Below are positions 1-10,959 of a stretch of 64,000 bases of DNA, piece after piece. The notes beneath the pieces are model-generated. The model saw only the letters and a list, made by a program, of their open reading frames with translations, ran no database searches and had not been told where the DNA came from. The DNA lies in assembly GCA_963580285.1 (NCBI GenBank), contig OY757024.1, forward strand, positions 120,776,045 through 120,840,044, given 5' to 3'. The translations under genes were made by a program, and so were the position numbers. Each line of letters opens with the position of its first letter. The stretch's first letter is position 1. The stretch is from Lucinisca nassula. Taxonomy: Eukaryota; Mollusca; Bivalvia; Lucinida; Lucinidae.

Positions 1-476
1 AACAAAGATCAGGAATCGATACAATTAACTTACTCCACCCATCAAAGACACCAAAGGGAAAGAAACACAAACATTAAGCGACCAGACCATAATGGAAACC
101 TAAACCAAGGAAGGCCATAAGGACAGTTACTTTCCCACAAAATGGCCATATGGCCATCCAAAATAAAAAGTCACAAGTGATACACACAGTAAGTAACAAA
201 CAACAACATGAATAAACAGCCACAGAAGAACCGCCTTGGAACGGTCAGTGGAAAGATTTCCACTGGGGGACGTAAATCGATTTTACGTGGCCACAATCCT
301 CGCCCTTACTTTTGTCGCGATTTAGACAAATAATTTGTTCAGTCCACATGAAGGCCTCCTAACTCATCAGTGCAACATCTCCGTGAACACAAAAAAATCA
401 AAGAACCTCTGAGGACTCGACAGCAAGAAACCACTGAAATGCTGGAGCAAAAGAAAACCAACAGTTAGACTCCGAG
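1..476 (-). repeat. Family A dispersed repeat, copy 1 (cut by window edge)
   Basis: This is a copy of a dispersed repeat found at least nine times in the window. On the minus strand its invariant end reads toward CTTTGTTTTACTTCTAC, which is just off the left edge here. Other copies share that end but stop at different points on the other side, the pattern left by 5'-truncated target-primed reverse transcription. I infer a LINE 3' UTR or a long non-autonomous retroposon. No coding domain is visible. Confidence 0.7.
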
Positions 477-494
477 TTTCCATTGGCCGTTCCA

Positions 495-1960
495 AGGTAA
501 TTCTTCTGTTGTGGATTATTGTTCTTATACTTCATCTGCATGTGTGTGTTGCTGGTGTCTTTTTGTTTTGGATAGCCTATTGGCTTTGTTCACAGAGGGC
601 AAATCTCATCGAGGCAGTTCTAACGAGTACCCACAATCTATATTTTGAGCAGAAATAAGAAAAATATCCCAATTTTTCGACTTCAAATTTTAGTTGTTTT
701 TTTTCGGCGGTAAAGTTTACAATGTATTTGTGTAGGCATATTTCCGTAATATATATTCAAACTATGTCATGATGTATTTGTCTAAACTGGCGGAAGTAAG
801 AGCGAGGGTGCGGTCGGGTGAACTCGATTTAAGCCCACCAGTGAAATTCTTTTCACAGACCGTTCCAAGACGGTTCTTCAGTCGCGTTTTTTTTTTTTTT
901 TTTTTTTTTTTGTGTGTTAAAGGTCGTCTTTGACTGTGTGTATTGCTTATAGATATTCATTTTGCATAGCCAGTTGGCAATTTTGTGGGAAAGTATCTGT
1001 CATTTTGGGATTCCGGTATGTTTCAATTAGGGTCTACTTATTTCATGTTCGTGTTTCTTTCCATTTGGGCCCCGCCAAGCGAATTTGTGTCTTCGAGCAT
1101 TCCGTCATGACAAATTTTAACTGCGCATGCCCAGCCATTCAGAGGGGCCAGGGATATGGCTTTCTGTCTATAGGTTCCTCTTGATTCACTTCTTGTATGG
1201 GCGAGCAGCGAAGGTTCTGGCGAGACTGCGCGGATGCGCAGGCTCGCCTGAACCTTCGCTGCTCGCATAGGCGATAAGTACCAAAATCGCTTGACGGGGC
1301 CCATTTGGTTCTCTGATGGGATGTGTGAGTTTTATCGAATCCTGATCATTGCTTTCACTTCTATTTTGATTAAATAAATGAAGAAGTATTTCAATATGAA
1401 CCAAAACAATTGGTGTATTTAACACTTTGTGAGTTTGACCGGGATTTGAGACCAGATTTCGAACAATATGATGCACCCAAAATTCTCACGCTTTGTTTTT
1501 GCTGTTTCATTGAGATGGAAGCCTAAACTATATGACATGTGATTATTTAGCAAATCTGGTATGGGAAAGGGGTAGAAAATTATATGAGTTTATACCCACC
1601 ACCATGCGAATGGTATAGTTGGATTAAGTTTAGTTATGTGTACATGTAGCTTGCGCTCACAACTGAATGTTGATTTATTGCATCAGCAAAAATATTTGTC
1701 AATACTCGAAGACACCAAAATTCATGAAATAACGTAAATACATACGGTGTCACCACTCATTTTGACCATTGAAATGTTACCCCCACAAATTAGGTAAATT
1801 TACACTAGTTTCGCGCTAATTAATAATGTTTTGTATTTTTTTAAACAATTTCTTTTTTCGTCAATATGCAGGACAGTTATTTTTGCACATACATGTGAAA
1901 CGTGATGACACTGTTTAAATCTGGACATGAACAAGGGACTCAGATACCTATGGACCCTCT
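495..1960 (+). repeat. 1.46-kb duplicated block, copy 1
   Basis: This block is nearly identical to 10,960-12,419 in the same orientation. The pair shares a divergent family A copy, the GGGCCCCG foldback MITE at the same internal position, a poly-T tract of different length, and the AT-rich sequence after it. Similarity stops at about 1,960 just after GACCCTCTTG. Because the MITE sits at the same place in both, its insertion predates the duplication. Confidence 0.8.
1067..1302. mobile_element. GGGCCCCG-TIR foldback MITE, copy 1
   Basis: This 236-bp non-coding element begins GGGCCCCGCCAAGCG and ends with the complement of GGGCCCCGTCAAGCG. Inner sequence is also palindromic around GAGCAGCGAAGGTTC. 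ATTT flanks it on both sides, and removing the element restores a continuous family A sequence, so ATTT is the likely target duplication. It has no transposase; the superfamily is not decided. Confidence 0.7.
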
Positions 1961-2738
1961 TGCGGCTTTTTCCGGTTGTGTCACAGATCGGGATAAAAGT
2001 CCACATTGAAACATACATAAAATAAATTATTTTACTGGCTGGTCATAGATGTATCATAACAGGAACCAAGAGATATATTTTTGAAAAGTTACTGATGACT
2101 ATTTCCGTCCGGTTTTTATTTAGTGAGGTGAATATACATCTCCAAGCATATGTTAGCGGGTGAAGTATCAAGTGATTCTCTAAACTGATGACTTTAATCA
2201 ATCAATTAATGAATAGGCTACATTGTATATTTCAAGATTCATTGTCCAAAGTTTCCGGTTTGTGCTGAAGGTTCCCATTATTATAGTTTACACACGTAAA
2301 TGTTTCTGGCTACTACAAAGTCTCTATGGGTACCTTATTTTCTGGGAAGTCGCATGACTAAAAATAAATAGTACCCGAGCTTTCATGTAATGTAAAGCCA
2401 CCCCTTAAAAATTCTTCCTTCTTCCCTTGTTCCAGAGTAGTGGTATAACATTTGAACGTGCATGTTAAGATGTCGCATGTACTTACTTTCTACCTTTTCG
2501 TTGGACAACCTGCCGTCGAAAACCTTGTCCCCTATTCACCATTAGTTCTTAATTATCCCGTTTCTATTGTCATATTCTGATTATTTTTTTACTATTCCTT
2601 TTACTAATATATGTCCTATATATTGATTGTTTTGGGTTCAAAGGCACGTCAACCCTTGTTGGTCATTTTGTGTCCTCCCCCAGCGATAAAAGAGATAGCA
2701 GAGGAGATGAAAGTGAGGGACAGAGGAGAAGAAATGAG
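1961..2738. other. No recognisable gene or repeat
   Basis: AT-rich sequence without a supported reading frame, RNA gene or repeat that I can match elsewhere in the window. Confidence 0.5.
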
Positions 2739-2968
2739 CCCCGCCAAGCGAATTTGTGTCTTCGAGCATTCCGTCATGACAAATTTTAACTGCGCATGCC
2801 AAGCCATTCAGAGGGGCCAGGGATATGGCTTTCCGTCTGAAAGTTCCTCTTGATTCACTGCTTGTATGAGCGAGCAGCGAAGGTTCTGGCAAGACTGCGC
2901 GGATGCGCAGGCTCGCCTGAACCTTCGCTGCTCGCATAGGCGATAAGTACCAAAATCGATTGACGGGG
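2739..2968. mobile_element. GGGCCCCG-TIR foldback MITE, copy 2
   Basis: This is a second locus of the 236-bp MITE, with the same inner palindrome but slightly eroded termini (CCCCGCCAAGCG left, CGATTGACGGGG right). The target duplication is not evident. Short open frames across it on both strands are shared with the other copies and reflect the element, not a gene. Confidence 0.65.
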
Positions 2969-3458
2969 TCCAAATAACAGTATTCCCCCTCTACCCTTAC
3001 CTGCTGCAAGAACAGCAGGCCTTGTTTCGTTGTAAGCCAATATCGGTTGGGCGCCGTATTGACGCAAGGTACACGTCATCTTTGCCTTACCCAACCACCC
3101 AATTATCCAATAGAGATCGGCCAAAAAGGCCTCCTTTTTTAAGCCATCAGGAATTATCATGATTTGAAAGAGAGGGTGTAGGCAATGATCAGGAATATAT
3201 ACAAAATATCTCGCACCTTCCATTCAAAAGACCAAAATGAAAATGTCACGAATGGAAAGCCAGAAGGACAGTTATCCCCCCCCCCCCCAACATGGCCAAA
3301 CGGCTAAAAGGCATTAGCAATACATGTACCTTAAAGACTAACTAAAAAAAAAAACAAAAGAATCGCCTCCGAACGGGACCAGAAAGAGGTTTTACGGTTG
3401 TGGGATAGGTAGGGGGGTAGTGGGGGGGGGAGGCTATTTGGACACTTTAATTGATTTT
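2969..3458 (-). repeat. Divergent family A-like sequence
   Basis: From about 3,163 the sequence follows the order of family A (ATCAGGAAT, CACAAACATTA-like, GGACAGTTA, TGGCCA words) with many differences and homopolymer tracts of C and G. The first 190 bp match nothing else here. Confidence 0.45.
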
Positions 3459-4800
3459 AGGTTGCCATAATCCTCGCCCTTCTTTGTCTTGGTTAAAACC
3501 GATAAGTTGTTCAGTCTGCACGATGGATATCTAAGCAATGAAAGATAATCACACAGGCGCAATCAGTTAAGTAGAAAACAGAGGCTGCTGTATCATAACA
3601 ACGCCAATTTAATATGTTTACGCTTGTCATCAAGCTTACTCGACTTTTAATAACTACCCTGAACACAAAGTTATAAACAAGCAGCCCATTGGAAAACACG
3701 CTCAACACAGCTCAAGTGGGCATAAATCGCCCTACCCCTTGGTGGCCATTTATTTTAACAGACCATAATTGTTTAGTAGAGGCCAATCCCAGGACCATTG
3801 CTGCCAAATTATTTTGAAATCAACCATTGTTTCTTTTGCCATCGCATACATTATGATCGGCTTTGAACAATCTTAGCAGGGCTAGAGTCCAAAATGTTGC
3901 TTACTTAGGTCTTGTATTTCATGCGATGCAGAATTCAAAATCACTTTTGGCCGTATATTGGCGTGAAAATCACACGTATCCACAAACAAACTTTGATTTC
4001 TCGACCACGCTGATGCAGTATATTGAATTTGGTATCAGATCGCACAGTAGTTTCAGAAAAAATAGAAATATTTAATCTTATGGTCCCAGGATCATTTAGC
4101 TGGTTGTTAATATCAACTCTGATGTCATAAGCTACAACAGAACCAAAAAATTCTGTCTTTTCCATACAAAATCTAAGAGATGGAATGTGACCTTAACGTA
4201 AGAAAAGTGAAGGTCTACCAAATGTCATCATTTGAACAAATTTGATGGGGTCTGGGTCCCCAATATTGTATACTAAGTTTCAAGGTCATCGATCGATTGG
4301 TTCCTGAGAAGGCGATTTTTCAAAACATTTTTACCATATATGGGCAAGGTGGAAATTTTGGTCATTTGACGCAGACATTCAGACAATATGTTTATTCTTC
4401 CACCCCATGGTGGCTCCACATGCAGTTTCAGAGGAGATGTCGTTTAAAATTGTTTGAATGCTTAAATGAGAAAAGAGGTTAGGAACCATGTTCTCCCCTT
4501 TTTATGTCTTTTCCCCCACTTTTATGATTTTCTAACTCCACTTTCAAGATGCTGAGAGATAGCTCGATAAATTCATATCATAGATGAGTGTAAGAAAATA
4601 AGGTGCATTAAACTCCTTAAATACGAGTTCTACGAATTACAGATCCCCGACTATATAAAGTAAGAGTAAAGGCATTGATCAAAAATCAATAAAGTTACCT
4701 CACACCTCCTATCCTAGACATCAGAGCAAAGAAGCACAAACATTACATCACCATAATAAAAACGTCACAGGCGGAAAGCCGAAAGGACAGTTAAATGTTT
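3459..4800 (+). repeat. 1.33-kb tandem segment, unit 1 of 3
   Basis: First of three head-to-tail units, each beginning near AGGTTGCCATAATCCTCGCC and ending at a family A-related stretch with GACAGTTAAAT. The units differ by scattered substitutions, so the triplication is not recent. Short frames such as the minus-strand one beginning MEKTEFFGS recur in each unit with frameshifts and show no known domain. Confidence 0.75.
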
Positions 4801-5280
4801 AGGTTGCCTTAATCCTCGCCTTTCTTTGTCTTGGTTAAAACCGATAAGTTGTTCAGGCTGCACGATGGATATCTAAGCAACAAAAGATAATCATACAAGC
4901 GCAATCAGTTAAATAGAAAACTGTGGCTGTTGTATCATAACAATGCCAATTAAATATTCTTACCTTGTCATCAAGCTTACGCGACTTATAATAACTACCC
5001 TGAACACAAAGTTATAATTAAGCAGCCCATGGGAAACCACGCTCAACACAGCTCAAGTGGGCATAAATCGCCCTACCCCTTGGTGGACATTTATTTTAAC
5101 AGACCATAATTGTTTAGTAGAGGCCAATCCCAGGACCGTTGCTGCCAAATTATTTTGAAATCAACCATTGGTTTATCTGCCATCGCATACATTATGATCA
5201 GCTTTGAACAATTTTAGTAGGGCTAGAGTCCAAAATGTTGCATACTTAGGTCTTGTATTTTTTATGCGATGCAGAATTCA

Positions 5281-5668
5281 GATGCCTTCACTGCAGCTGG
5301 TGTTGTGCCGTGTGGCGGCCGTAAAACGTCTCCCCGTACATCAACCATAGTGCAGTTCATATTTTACTTTTGATCCTTTGAGATCAGCTTGAATATTCTG
5401 AGAAATCAGAAATAAATTATTGTTTTAGACTCATATTCTAGACAGGTTTTTAATTATTTGGACCCCACTTTGATTTATATCTGTCTTTGAATCGACTGCC
5501 TATTCGAAATTCGCGACATTGCAGTATGTTTTTCTCTGGCTTTCGTTGTCGGATCATTACAGGGTCACTGATGAGGCTTTATTAGCCGAAACTACGTAGT
5601 ATGACCCATCTTCTTTCTTATGAATGTTTTCATTGCTCTTAAAGGAACTCATTTTTTATTTTTATTCT
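5281..5668 (+). mobile_element. Hammerhead-bearing retrozyme/PLE-type element
   Basis: This 388-bp block is absent from units 1 and 3 of the triplication, which defines it as an insertion. It has a hammerhead motif at 5,562-5,607 and an upstream stretch with GTAAAACGTCTCCC-type sequence that also occurs in the hammerhead tandem at 59.5-59.96 kb. The shared parts place both in one family. There is no reading frame. Animal retrozymes and Penelope-like elements are the known carriers of type I hammerheads with very short stem III. Confidence 0.7.
5562..5607 (+). ncRNA. Hammerhead ribozyme, type I, well formed
   Basis: Stem I pairs GGGTCA (5,562-5,567) with TGACCC (5,602-5,607), 6 of 6 Watson-Crick. 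The core CTGATGA follows at 5,568-5,574. Stem II is GGCT/AGCC with a five-base loop, then GAA A. Stem III is the 3-bp ACT/AGT with loop ACGT. The predicted cleavage is after A5601. All conserved core bases are present. Compared with the 59.6-kb copies, one stem II pair is T-A instead of C-G, so pairing is kept through sequence change. Confidence 0.85.
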
Positions 5669-6215
5669 AAATCACTTTTGGCCATATATTGGCGTGAAAA
5701 TCACACAGATCCACAAACAAGCTTTGATTTCTCGACCACGCTGATGCAATATACATGTATATAATTTGGTATCAGTTCCCACAGTAGTTTTAGAAAAAAA
5801 AATAGAAGTATGTAATCTTATAGTCCCAGGATCATTTAGCTGGTTGTAAATATTAACTCTGATGTCATCAGCTACAACAGAGCCAGAAAAGTCTGTCTTT
5901 TCCATACAAAATCCTAAGTGATGGAATGTGACCTTAACGTAAGAAAGGTCCACCAAATGTCATCATTTGAACAAATTTGATAGGGCCTGGGTCCCCAATA
6001 ATGTATACTAAGTTTCAAGGCCATCGATCGATTGGTTCCTGAGAAGGCGATTTTCAAAACATTTTTACCATATATGGGCATGGTGGACATTTTGGTCATG
6101 TAAGCCAGACATTCAGAATATATGTTTATTCTTCCACCCCCATGGTGGCTCCACATTTAATTTGGTTCCAATTGGCCTTGCAGTTTCAGAGGAGATGTCG
6201 TTTAAAATTGTTTGA

Positions 6216-6378
6216 AAAGTAGAAGTAAAACAAAGATCAGGAATTGATACAATTAACTTACTCCACCCATAAAAGACACCAAAGGGAAAGAAATGCAAAC
6301 ATTAAGCGACCAGACCATAATGGAAACCTAAACAAAGGAAGGCCATAAGGACAGTTACTTTCCCACAAAATGGCCATA
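6216..6378 (-). repeat. Family A, short 5'-truncated copy
   Basis: A 163-bp copy inserted in unit 2 of the tandem array. The anchored end AAGTAGAAGTAAAAC is complete and the other end stops inside TGGCCATA. It is the clearest evidence that family A inserts as 5'-truncated copies with a fixed 3' end. Confidence 0.75.
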
Positions 6379-6713
6379 ATGAGAAAAGAGGTTAGGAACC
6401 AATATCTCCCCTTTTTATGTCTTTTCCCCCACTTTTATGATCTTGTAACTCCATTTTTCAAGATGCTGAGAGATATCTCGATAAATTCATGTCATAGATG
6501 AGTGTGAGAAAATAAGGTGCCTAAAACTCCTTTAATACGAGTTCTACGAATTTCAGATTCTCGACATTATAAAGTAGGAGTAAAGGCACTGATCAAGAAT
6601 CAATAGTTACATCACACCTGCTATACTAGACACCAGAGGCAAAGAAGCACAAACATTACATCACCATAATAAAAACGTCACAGGCGGAAAGCCGAAAGGA
6701 CAGTTAAATGTTT

Positions 6714-8040
6714 AGGTTGCCATAATCCTCGCCCTTCTTTGTCTTGGTTAAAAAGGATAAGTTGTTCAGTCTGCACGATGGATATCTAAGCAATAAAAGA
6801 TAATCACACAAGCGCAATCAGTTAAGTAGAAAACAGAGGCTGCTGTATCATAACAACGCCAATTAAATATGCTTACGCTTGTCATCAAGCTTACGCGACT
6901 TTTAATAACTACCCTGAACACAAAGTTATAAACAAGCAGCCCATGGGAAACCACGCTCAACACAGCTCAAGTGGGCATAAATCGCCCTACCCCTTGGTGG
7001 CCATTTATTTTAACAGACCATAAACACCATTGCTGCCAAATTATTTTGAAATCAACTTTTGGTTTATTTGCCATCGAATACATTATGATCAGCTTTGAAC
7101 AATCTTAGCAGGGCTAGAGTCCTAAATGTTGCATACTTAGGTCTTGTATTTCACGCGATGCTGAATTCAAAATCACTTTTGGCCGTATATTGGCGTGAAA
7201 ATCACACAGATCCACAAACAAACTTTTATTTCTCGACCACGCTGATGCAGTATATATAATTTGGTATGAGTTCGCATAGTAGTTTTGGAAAAAATAGAAA
7301 TATGTAATCTTATAGTCCCAGGATCATTTAGCTGGTTGTAAGTATCAACTCTGATGTCATAAGCTACAACAGAACCAGAAAATCCTGTCTTTTCCATACA
7401 AAATCCTAAGTGATGGAATGTGACCTTAACGTAAGAAAGGTCAAGGTCCACCAAATGTCATCATTTGAACAAATTTGATAGGGCCTGGGTCCCCAATAAT
7501 GTATACTAAGTTTCAAGGTCATCGATCGATTGGTTCCTCAGAAGGCGATTTTCAAAACATTTTTACCATGGTGGACATTTTGGTCATGTGACCCAGACAT
7601 TCAGAATATATGTTTATTCTTCCACCCCATGGTGGCTCCACATATAAGTTGGTTCCGACTGGCCTTGCAGTTTCAGAGGAGATGTCGTTTAAAACTGTTT
7701 GAATGCTTAAATGAGAAAAGAGGTTAGGAACCATTATCTTCCCTTTTTATGTCTTTTCCCCGACTTTTATGATTTTCGAACTCCATTTTCAAGATGCTGA
7801 GAGACCTCGATAAATTCATATCATAGATGAGTTTGAGAAAATAAGGTGCATTAAACTCCTTAAATACTAGTTCTACGAATTTCAGATCCCCGACTATATA
7901 AAGTAGAAGTACAGGCACTGATCAAGAATCAATAAAGTTACCTCACACCTCCTATCCTAGACATCAGAGGCAAAGAAGCACAAACATTACATCACTATAA
8001 TAAAAACGTCACAGGCGGAAAGCCGAAAGGACAGTTAAAT
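6714..8040 (+). repeat. 1.33-kb tandem segment, unit 3 of 3
   Basis: Third head-to-tail unit, uninterrupted, about 1,327 bp. It ends at GACAGTTAAAT, after which the sequence becomes unique. Confidence 0.75.
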
Positions 8041-8301
8041 TCCCATAAGATGGTCAAACGACAATCCAATATACATTATTGCGCATAGATGCACCAGCAT
8101 TTCTAGCACAGAAGTTATTTAAATATTCAAAGTACAGGAAAACCTTCTAATTTATAACACTTTTTTTTACAAAAATGTATTGATTATACAAAAAATGGCC
8201 AGTTATAGTCACTTTTCTGTTATTATCTGTACAGTTTAGGGATCGATCTTGAAACCGTGTTATACCCAAGAATGGTATCATGAATTGCGCTATAAAAGGT
8301 T

Positions 8302-8561
8302 ATACATGAGCCAGCGCATGACAAAGCCTACACTAAGACATGTGCGCCCAAAGAAGACTCAGATCAGCCTTCGCATCCGCGCAGTCTGACCAGAGCCTTC
8401 GTTGTGCGCTCTAAGGATAGTTAAGGGCATTAAGGGCACAATGTTCCTTCATGCAGCAAGAGAAGTCTCTGTTTAGACTATATGAATGCGCAGGCTGATC
8501 TGAGTCTTCGATGGACGCACATGTCTTATTGTAGGTTTAGTCGTGCGCTGGGTCATATGTA
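8302..8561. mobile_element. Foldback MITE with ~70-bp terminal inverted repeats
   Basis: The left arm begins near ATGAGCCAGCGC and the right arm is the complement beginning ATGACCCAGCGC. The arms continue through ACATGTGCG and GACTCAGATCAGCC with several mismatches. The interior is about 120 bp, with no coding sequence and no clear target duplication. Confidence 0.6.
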
Positions 8562-8669
8562 GTTTTCTCCTTATTTTTCAGGGAAAATAAGACTTGACAT
8601 TACATTCGAAATGTTTGCCCTGCTGCCAAATTTTTTGTTCTCTGAAATTTATAGTAAAAAATAAATTAA

Positions 8670-8940
8670 AGTAGAAGTAAAACAAAGATCAGGAATTGAT
8701 ACAATTAACTTACTCCACCCATAAAAGACACCAAAGGGAAAGAAATACAAACATTAAGCGACCAGACCATAATGGAAACCTAAACAAAGGAAGGCCATAA
8801 GGACAGTTACTTTCCCACAAAATGGCCATATGGCCATCCAAAATTAAAAGACACAAGTGATACACACAGTAAGTAACAAACAACAACATAAATAAATCGC
8901 CACAGAAGAGCCGCCTTGGAACGGTCAGTGGAAGATTTCT
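8670..8940 (-). repeat. Family A, truncated copy
   Basis: The anchored end AGTAGAAGTAAAACAAAG is at 8,670 and the copy breaks off at 8,940 after GTCAGTGGAAGATTTC. This is a different truncation point from the other copies. Confidence 0.7.
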
Positions 8941-9015
8941 GGAAATCGTCTGATCAGGAATTAGCTATTGTGTTTTAACTCTTGTCATGCTGTTCACGAC
9001 AACCCTTTTCTTTGG

Positions 9016-9072
9016 AAACAGTGTAGATCCAGATCAGATGGCTTCTGAATCTGATCAGGATCTACACTGTTT
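9016..9072. repeat. Short perfect-arm palindrome
   Basis: Arms of about 23 bases starting AAACAGTGTAGATCC face each other with one mismatch around a loop of about 10 bases. It is probably the remnant of a MITE terminus pair. Confidence 0.6.
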
Positions 9073-9231
9073 GGCATTCAATTTAGGAATTTGTAGCAAT
9101 AAATTACATCAAGTAATTTGATTGGTTGATAGACAGAAACGGGTGTGGCTTAAATGAAAATTCAGCAAGAGAAGGGTTAAGAAATGATCTCACTGTCTTC
9201 GACTGGCACGTTTTGATTTTTATCAATTCCA

Positions 9232-9440
9232 GGATTGCGAGATATCCCTGGAATTGAACTTTGGATCGCAGAAAAGGGAGAAACAATTCCCTCGGGTCTT
9301 AAAGATGATAAGGGACAGAAAGGAGAGCCCGGGGTGTTTAGAAGAGATGGTCTACCAGGAGAGAAGATAGAACGAGGACCACAAGGAGAAGATATGTCAG
9401 GAATGAAAAGGGAAAAGGATTGCCAGTCAGAGACATATTG
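9232..9440 (+). pseudogene. Collagen triple-helix exon relic
   Basis: The frame opens right after a good splice acceptor (TTTTTATCAATTCCAG, ending 9,232) and reads as Gly-X-Y triplets: GLK, GQK, GEP, GVF, GLP, GEK, GPQ, GED and GMK can be seen, rich in Pro, Lys and Glu as in collagens. Several expected glycines are replaced by Asp, Arg, Ile or Met (DDK, RRD, IER, MS), many by simple G-to-A changes. Gly at every third residue is essential for the triple helix, so I infer a decayed exon of a collagen or collagen-domain gene. It ends at a TGA with no donor site that I trust. No flanking exon was found. A real but interrupted collagen exon is the alternative. Confidence 0.6.
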
Positions 9441-9454
9441 AAATTCACACAGGC

Positions 9455-9740
9455 GGTCATTTAATATGACATTTATGGAGCGAGCCTTTGGCGAGTGTCA
9501 TGAATACTATTCGACATAACTATGAAATTTATTTTGGCGAGTTTCATAAATTTCGTATGAAATGACTATGAACTTTATGAACCGAGATTTGTCCGAGTTT
9601 CATAAATTTCATATGAAATGACTATGAGTGTGCGGTTCTCCCTATCCTAAATCATCTTTGACTTTCATTGACATAATTCATATGAAAAATGATTCTTGTC
9701 AGCAGCTTATGACATTTTTCATGAATCATTTAGTTAATGA
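9455..9740. repeat. AT-rich repeat with internal hairpins
   Basis: A unit of about 65 bp containing TTTCATAAATTT and ATGAAATGACTATGA occurs about twice. The outer parts (GGTCATTTAA left, complement of GGTCATTAAC right) are weakly inverted. It may be a MITE that interrupts the Penelope-like relic that follows. Confidence 0.4.
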
Positions 9741-9744
9741 CCAC

Positions 9745-10560
9745 ATTCAATTAAATCATTAAGCTTTTCTTTTATAAGATTATGAGGAAGTGTAGTGTAA
9801 AGAGTGGAAAAATCGTAAGTAGACAGACTAGAAGCACGAAAATGTCTGGATTTCAATTTATTTAAAGTAGAAGTAAAACAAAGAGCAGGAATCGATACAA
9901 TTAACTTACTCCACCCATCAAAGACACCAAAGGGAAAGAAACACAAACATTAAGCGACCAGACCATAATGGAAACCTAAACAAAGGAAGGCCATAAGGAC
10001 AGTTACTCTCCCACAAAATGGCCATATGGCCATCCAAAATAAAAAGACACAAGTGATACACACAGTAAGTAACAAACAACACCATAAATAAACCGCCACA
10101 GAGGAACCGCCTTGGAACGGTCAGTGGAATGATTTCCACTGGGGGGCTTAAATCGATTTTACGTGGCCACAATCCTCGCCCTTACTTCCGTCGCGATTTA
10201 GCAAATAATTCGTTTAGTCCGCATGAAGGCCTCCTAATATATAATAATATAAAACCTCATTCGAATTTTTTATAGACCAAAACAGATTTCTTCCTGTTCT
10301 TTCAAAGACTTCATCACAATATTTAATCATATGCGTTTTAATAGCAGTAAGACATGAAGTTAATAATTTAGAAAGTTCAGTGGTAGTGCAAGTGCTTGAA
10401 TTTGCAATAAACCGTGCTTTGTAAGGTCTTTTATAAAGTTTTGGTAACCAGTATAGCGTAGGAAGCTTGTCTTGGCCTTCGGTAACACACACAGCAAACT
10501 TGGTCGCTCAATGACAAATATGTTTATCTACTATAGCTCTCTCTTCAGCGTGCATGCAGT
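9745..10560 (-). pseudogene. Penelope-like element RT relic, split by a family A insertion
   Basis: Read on the minus strand, the part from about 10,560 to 10,240 encodes a segment with KLPTLYWLPKLYKRPYKARF and the SSTCTTTELSKLLTSCLTA block. It ends in NSNEVL and resumes after the insertion at 9,862 with NKLKSRHF and FSTLYTTLPHNLIKEKL. These blocks are characteristic of a Penelope-like reverse transcriptase lineage that I recognise from invertebrate genomes (family knowledge, not a search). The RT catalytic motifs lie further downstream and are missing. Upstream, a segment resembling AEERAIVD matches the second relic at 58.1 kb. A stop codon and truncations make it non-functional. Confidence 0.7.
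9866..10236 (-). repeat. Family A copy inside the PLE relic
   Basis: The anchored end AGTAGAAGTAAAAC is at 9,866 and the truncated end at CTCCTAA near 10,236. It interrupts the PLE frame between codons for EVL and NKL, giving the relative order of insertion: PLE first, family A second. Confidence 0.75.
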
Positions 10561-10639
10561 CTTTGCTTCCATCTTAAATTGATCGCCGGCAGGTCAAGCA
10601 TCGATTTTAGCACGGTTCGAGCGTAAACGGCGTACTTTG

Positions 10640-10945
10640 AATTTAATTTTAGGTAATACTGGTGGGTTCCTGATTCTCTGTCTCTGGCTGGGCCCTCCGG
10701 AGTCTAACTGTTGGTTTTCTTTTGCTGCAGCATTCAGTTTTATTTCATGCTGTTGAGTCCTCGCCATTGTTTCATCTCTGTAATTGTTTCATTTTTATGT
10801 TCTCGGAGATCTAGCACTGATTGATTAGGAAGCCTTTAAGCGGACTGAACAAATTATTTGTCTGAACAACGACAGAAATAAGAGCGAGGGTTGTGGCCAC
10901 GTAAAATCGATTGAAGCCCACCCCATCCCCAAGTAAATAAAGTTT
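10640..10945 (+). repeat. Family A, divergent copy in forward orientation
   Basis: It contains the family A words GTCTAACTGTTGGTTTTC, GGAAGCCTTTA and GTGGCCACGTAAAATCGATT in the forward order, but lacks the anchored 3' end and passes into the duplicated block. Confidence 0.6.
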
Positions 10946-10959
10946 ACAATGACCTTCTA

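Larger units (their letters stand above)
4801..6713 (+). repeat. 1.33-kb tandem segment, unit 2 of 3 (with two insertions)
   Basis: Middle unit of the tandem triplication. It is longer than its neighbours because of a 388-bp hammerhead-bearing insertion (5,281-5,668) and a 163-bp truncated family A copy (6,216-6,378). Removing both gives about 1.36 kb, matching units 1 and 3. Confidence 0.75.

Noticed and set aside
355..375. Minus-strand CTGATGAG as a further hammerhead
   Set aside because: No GAAAC, stem II or stem III follows; it is a private variant of a family A word.
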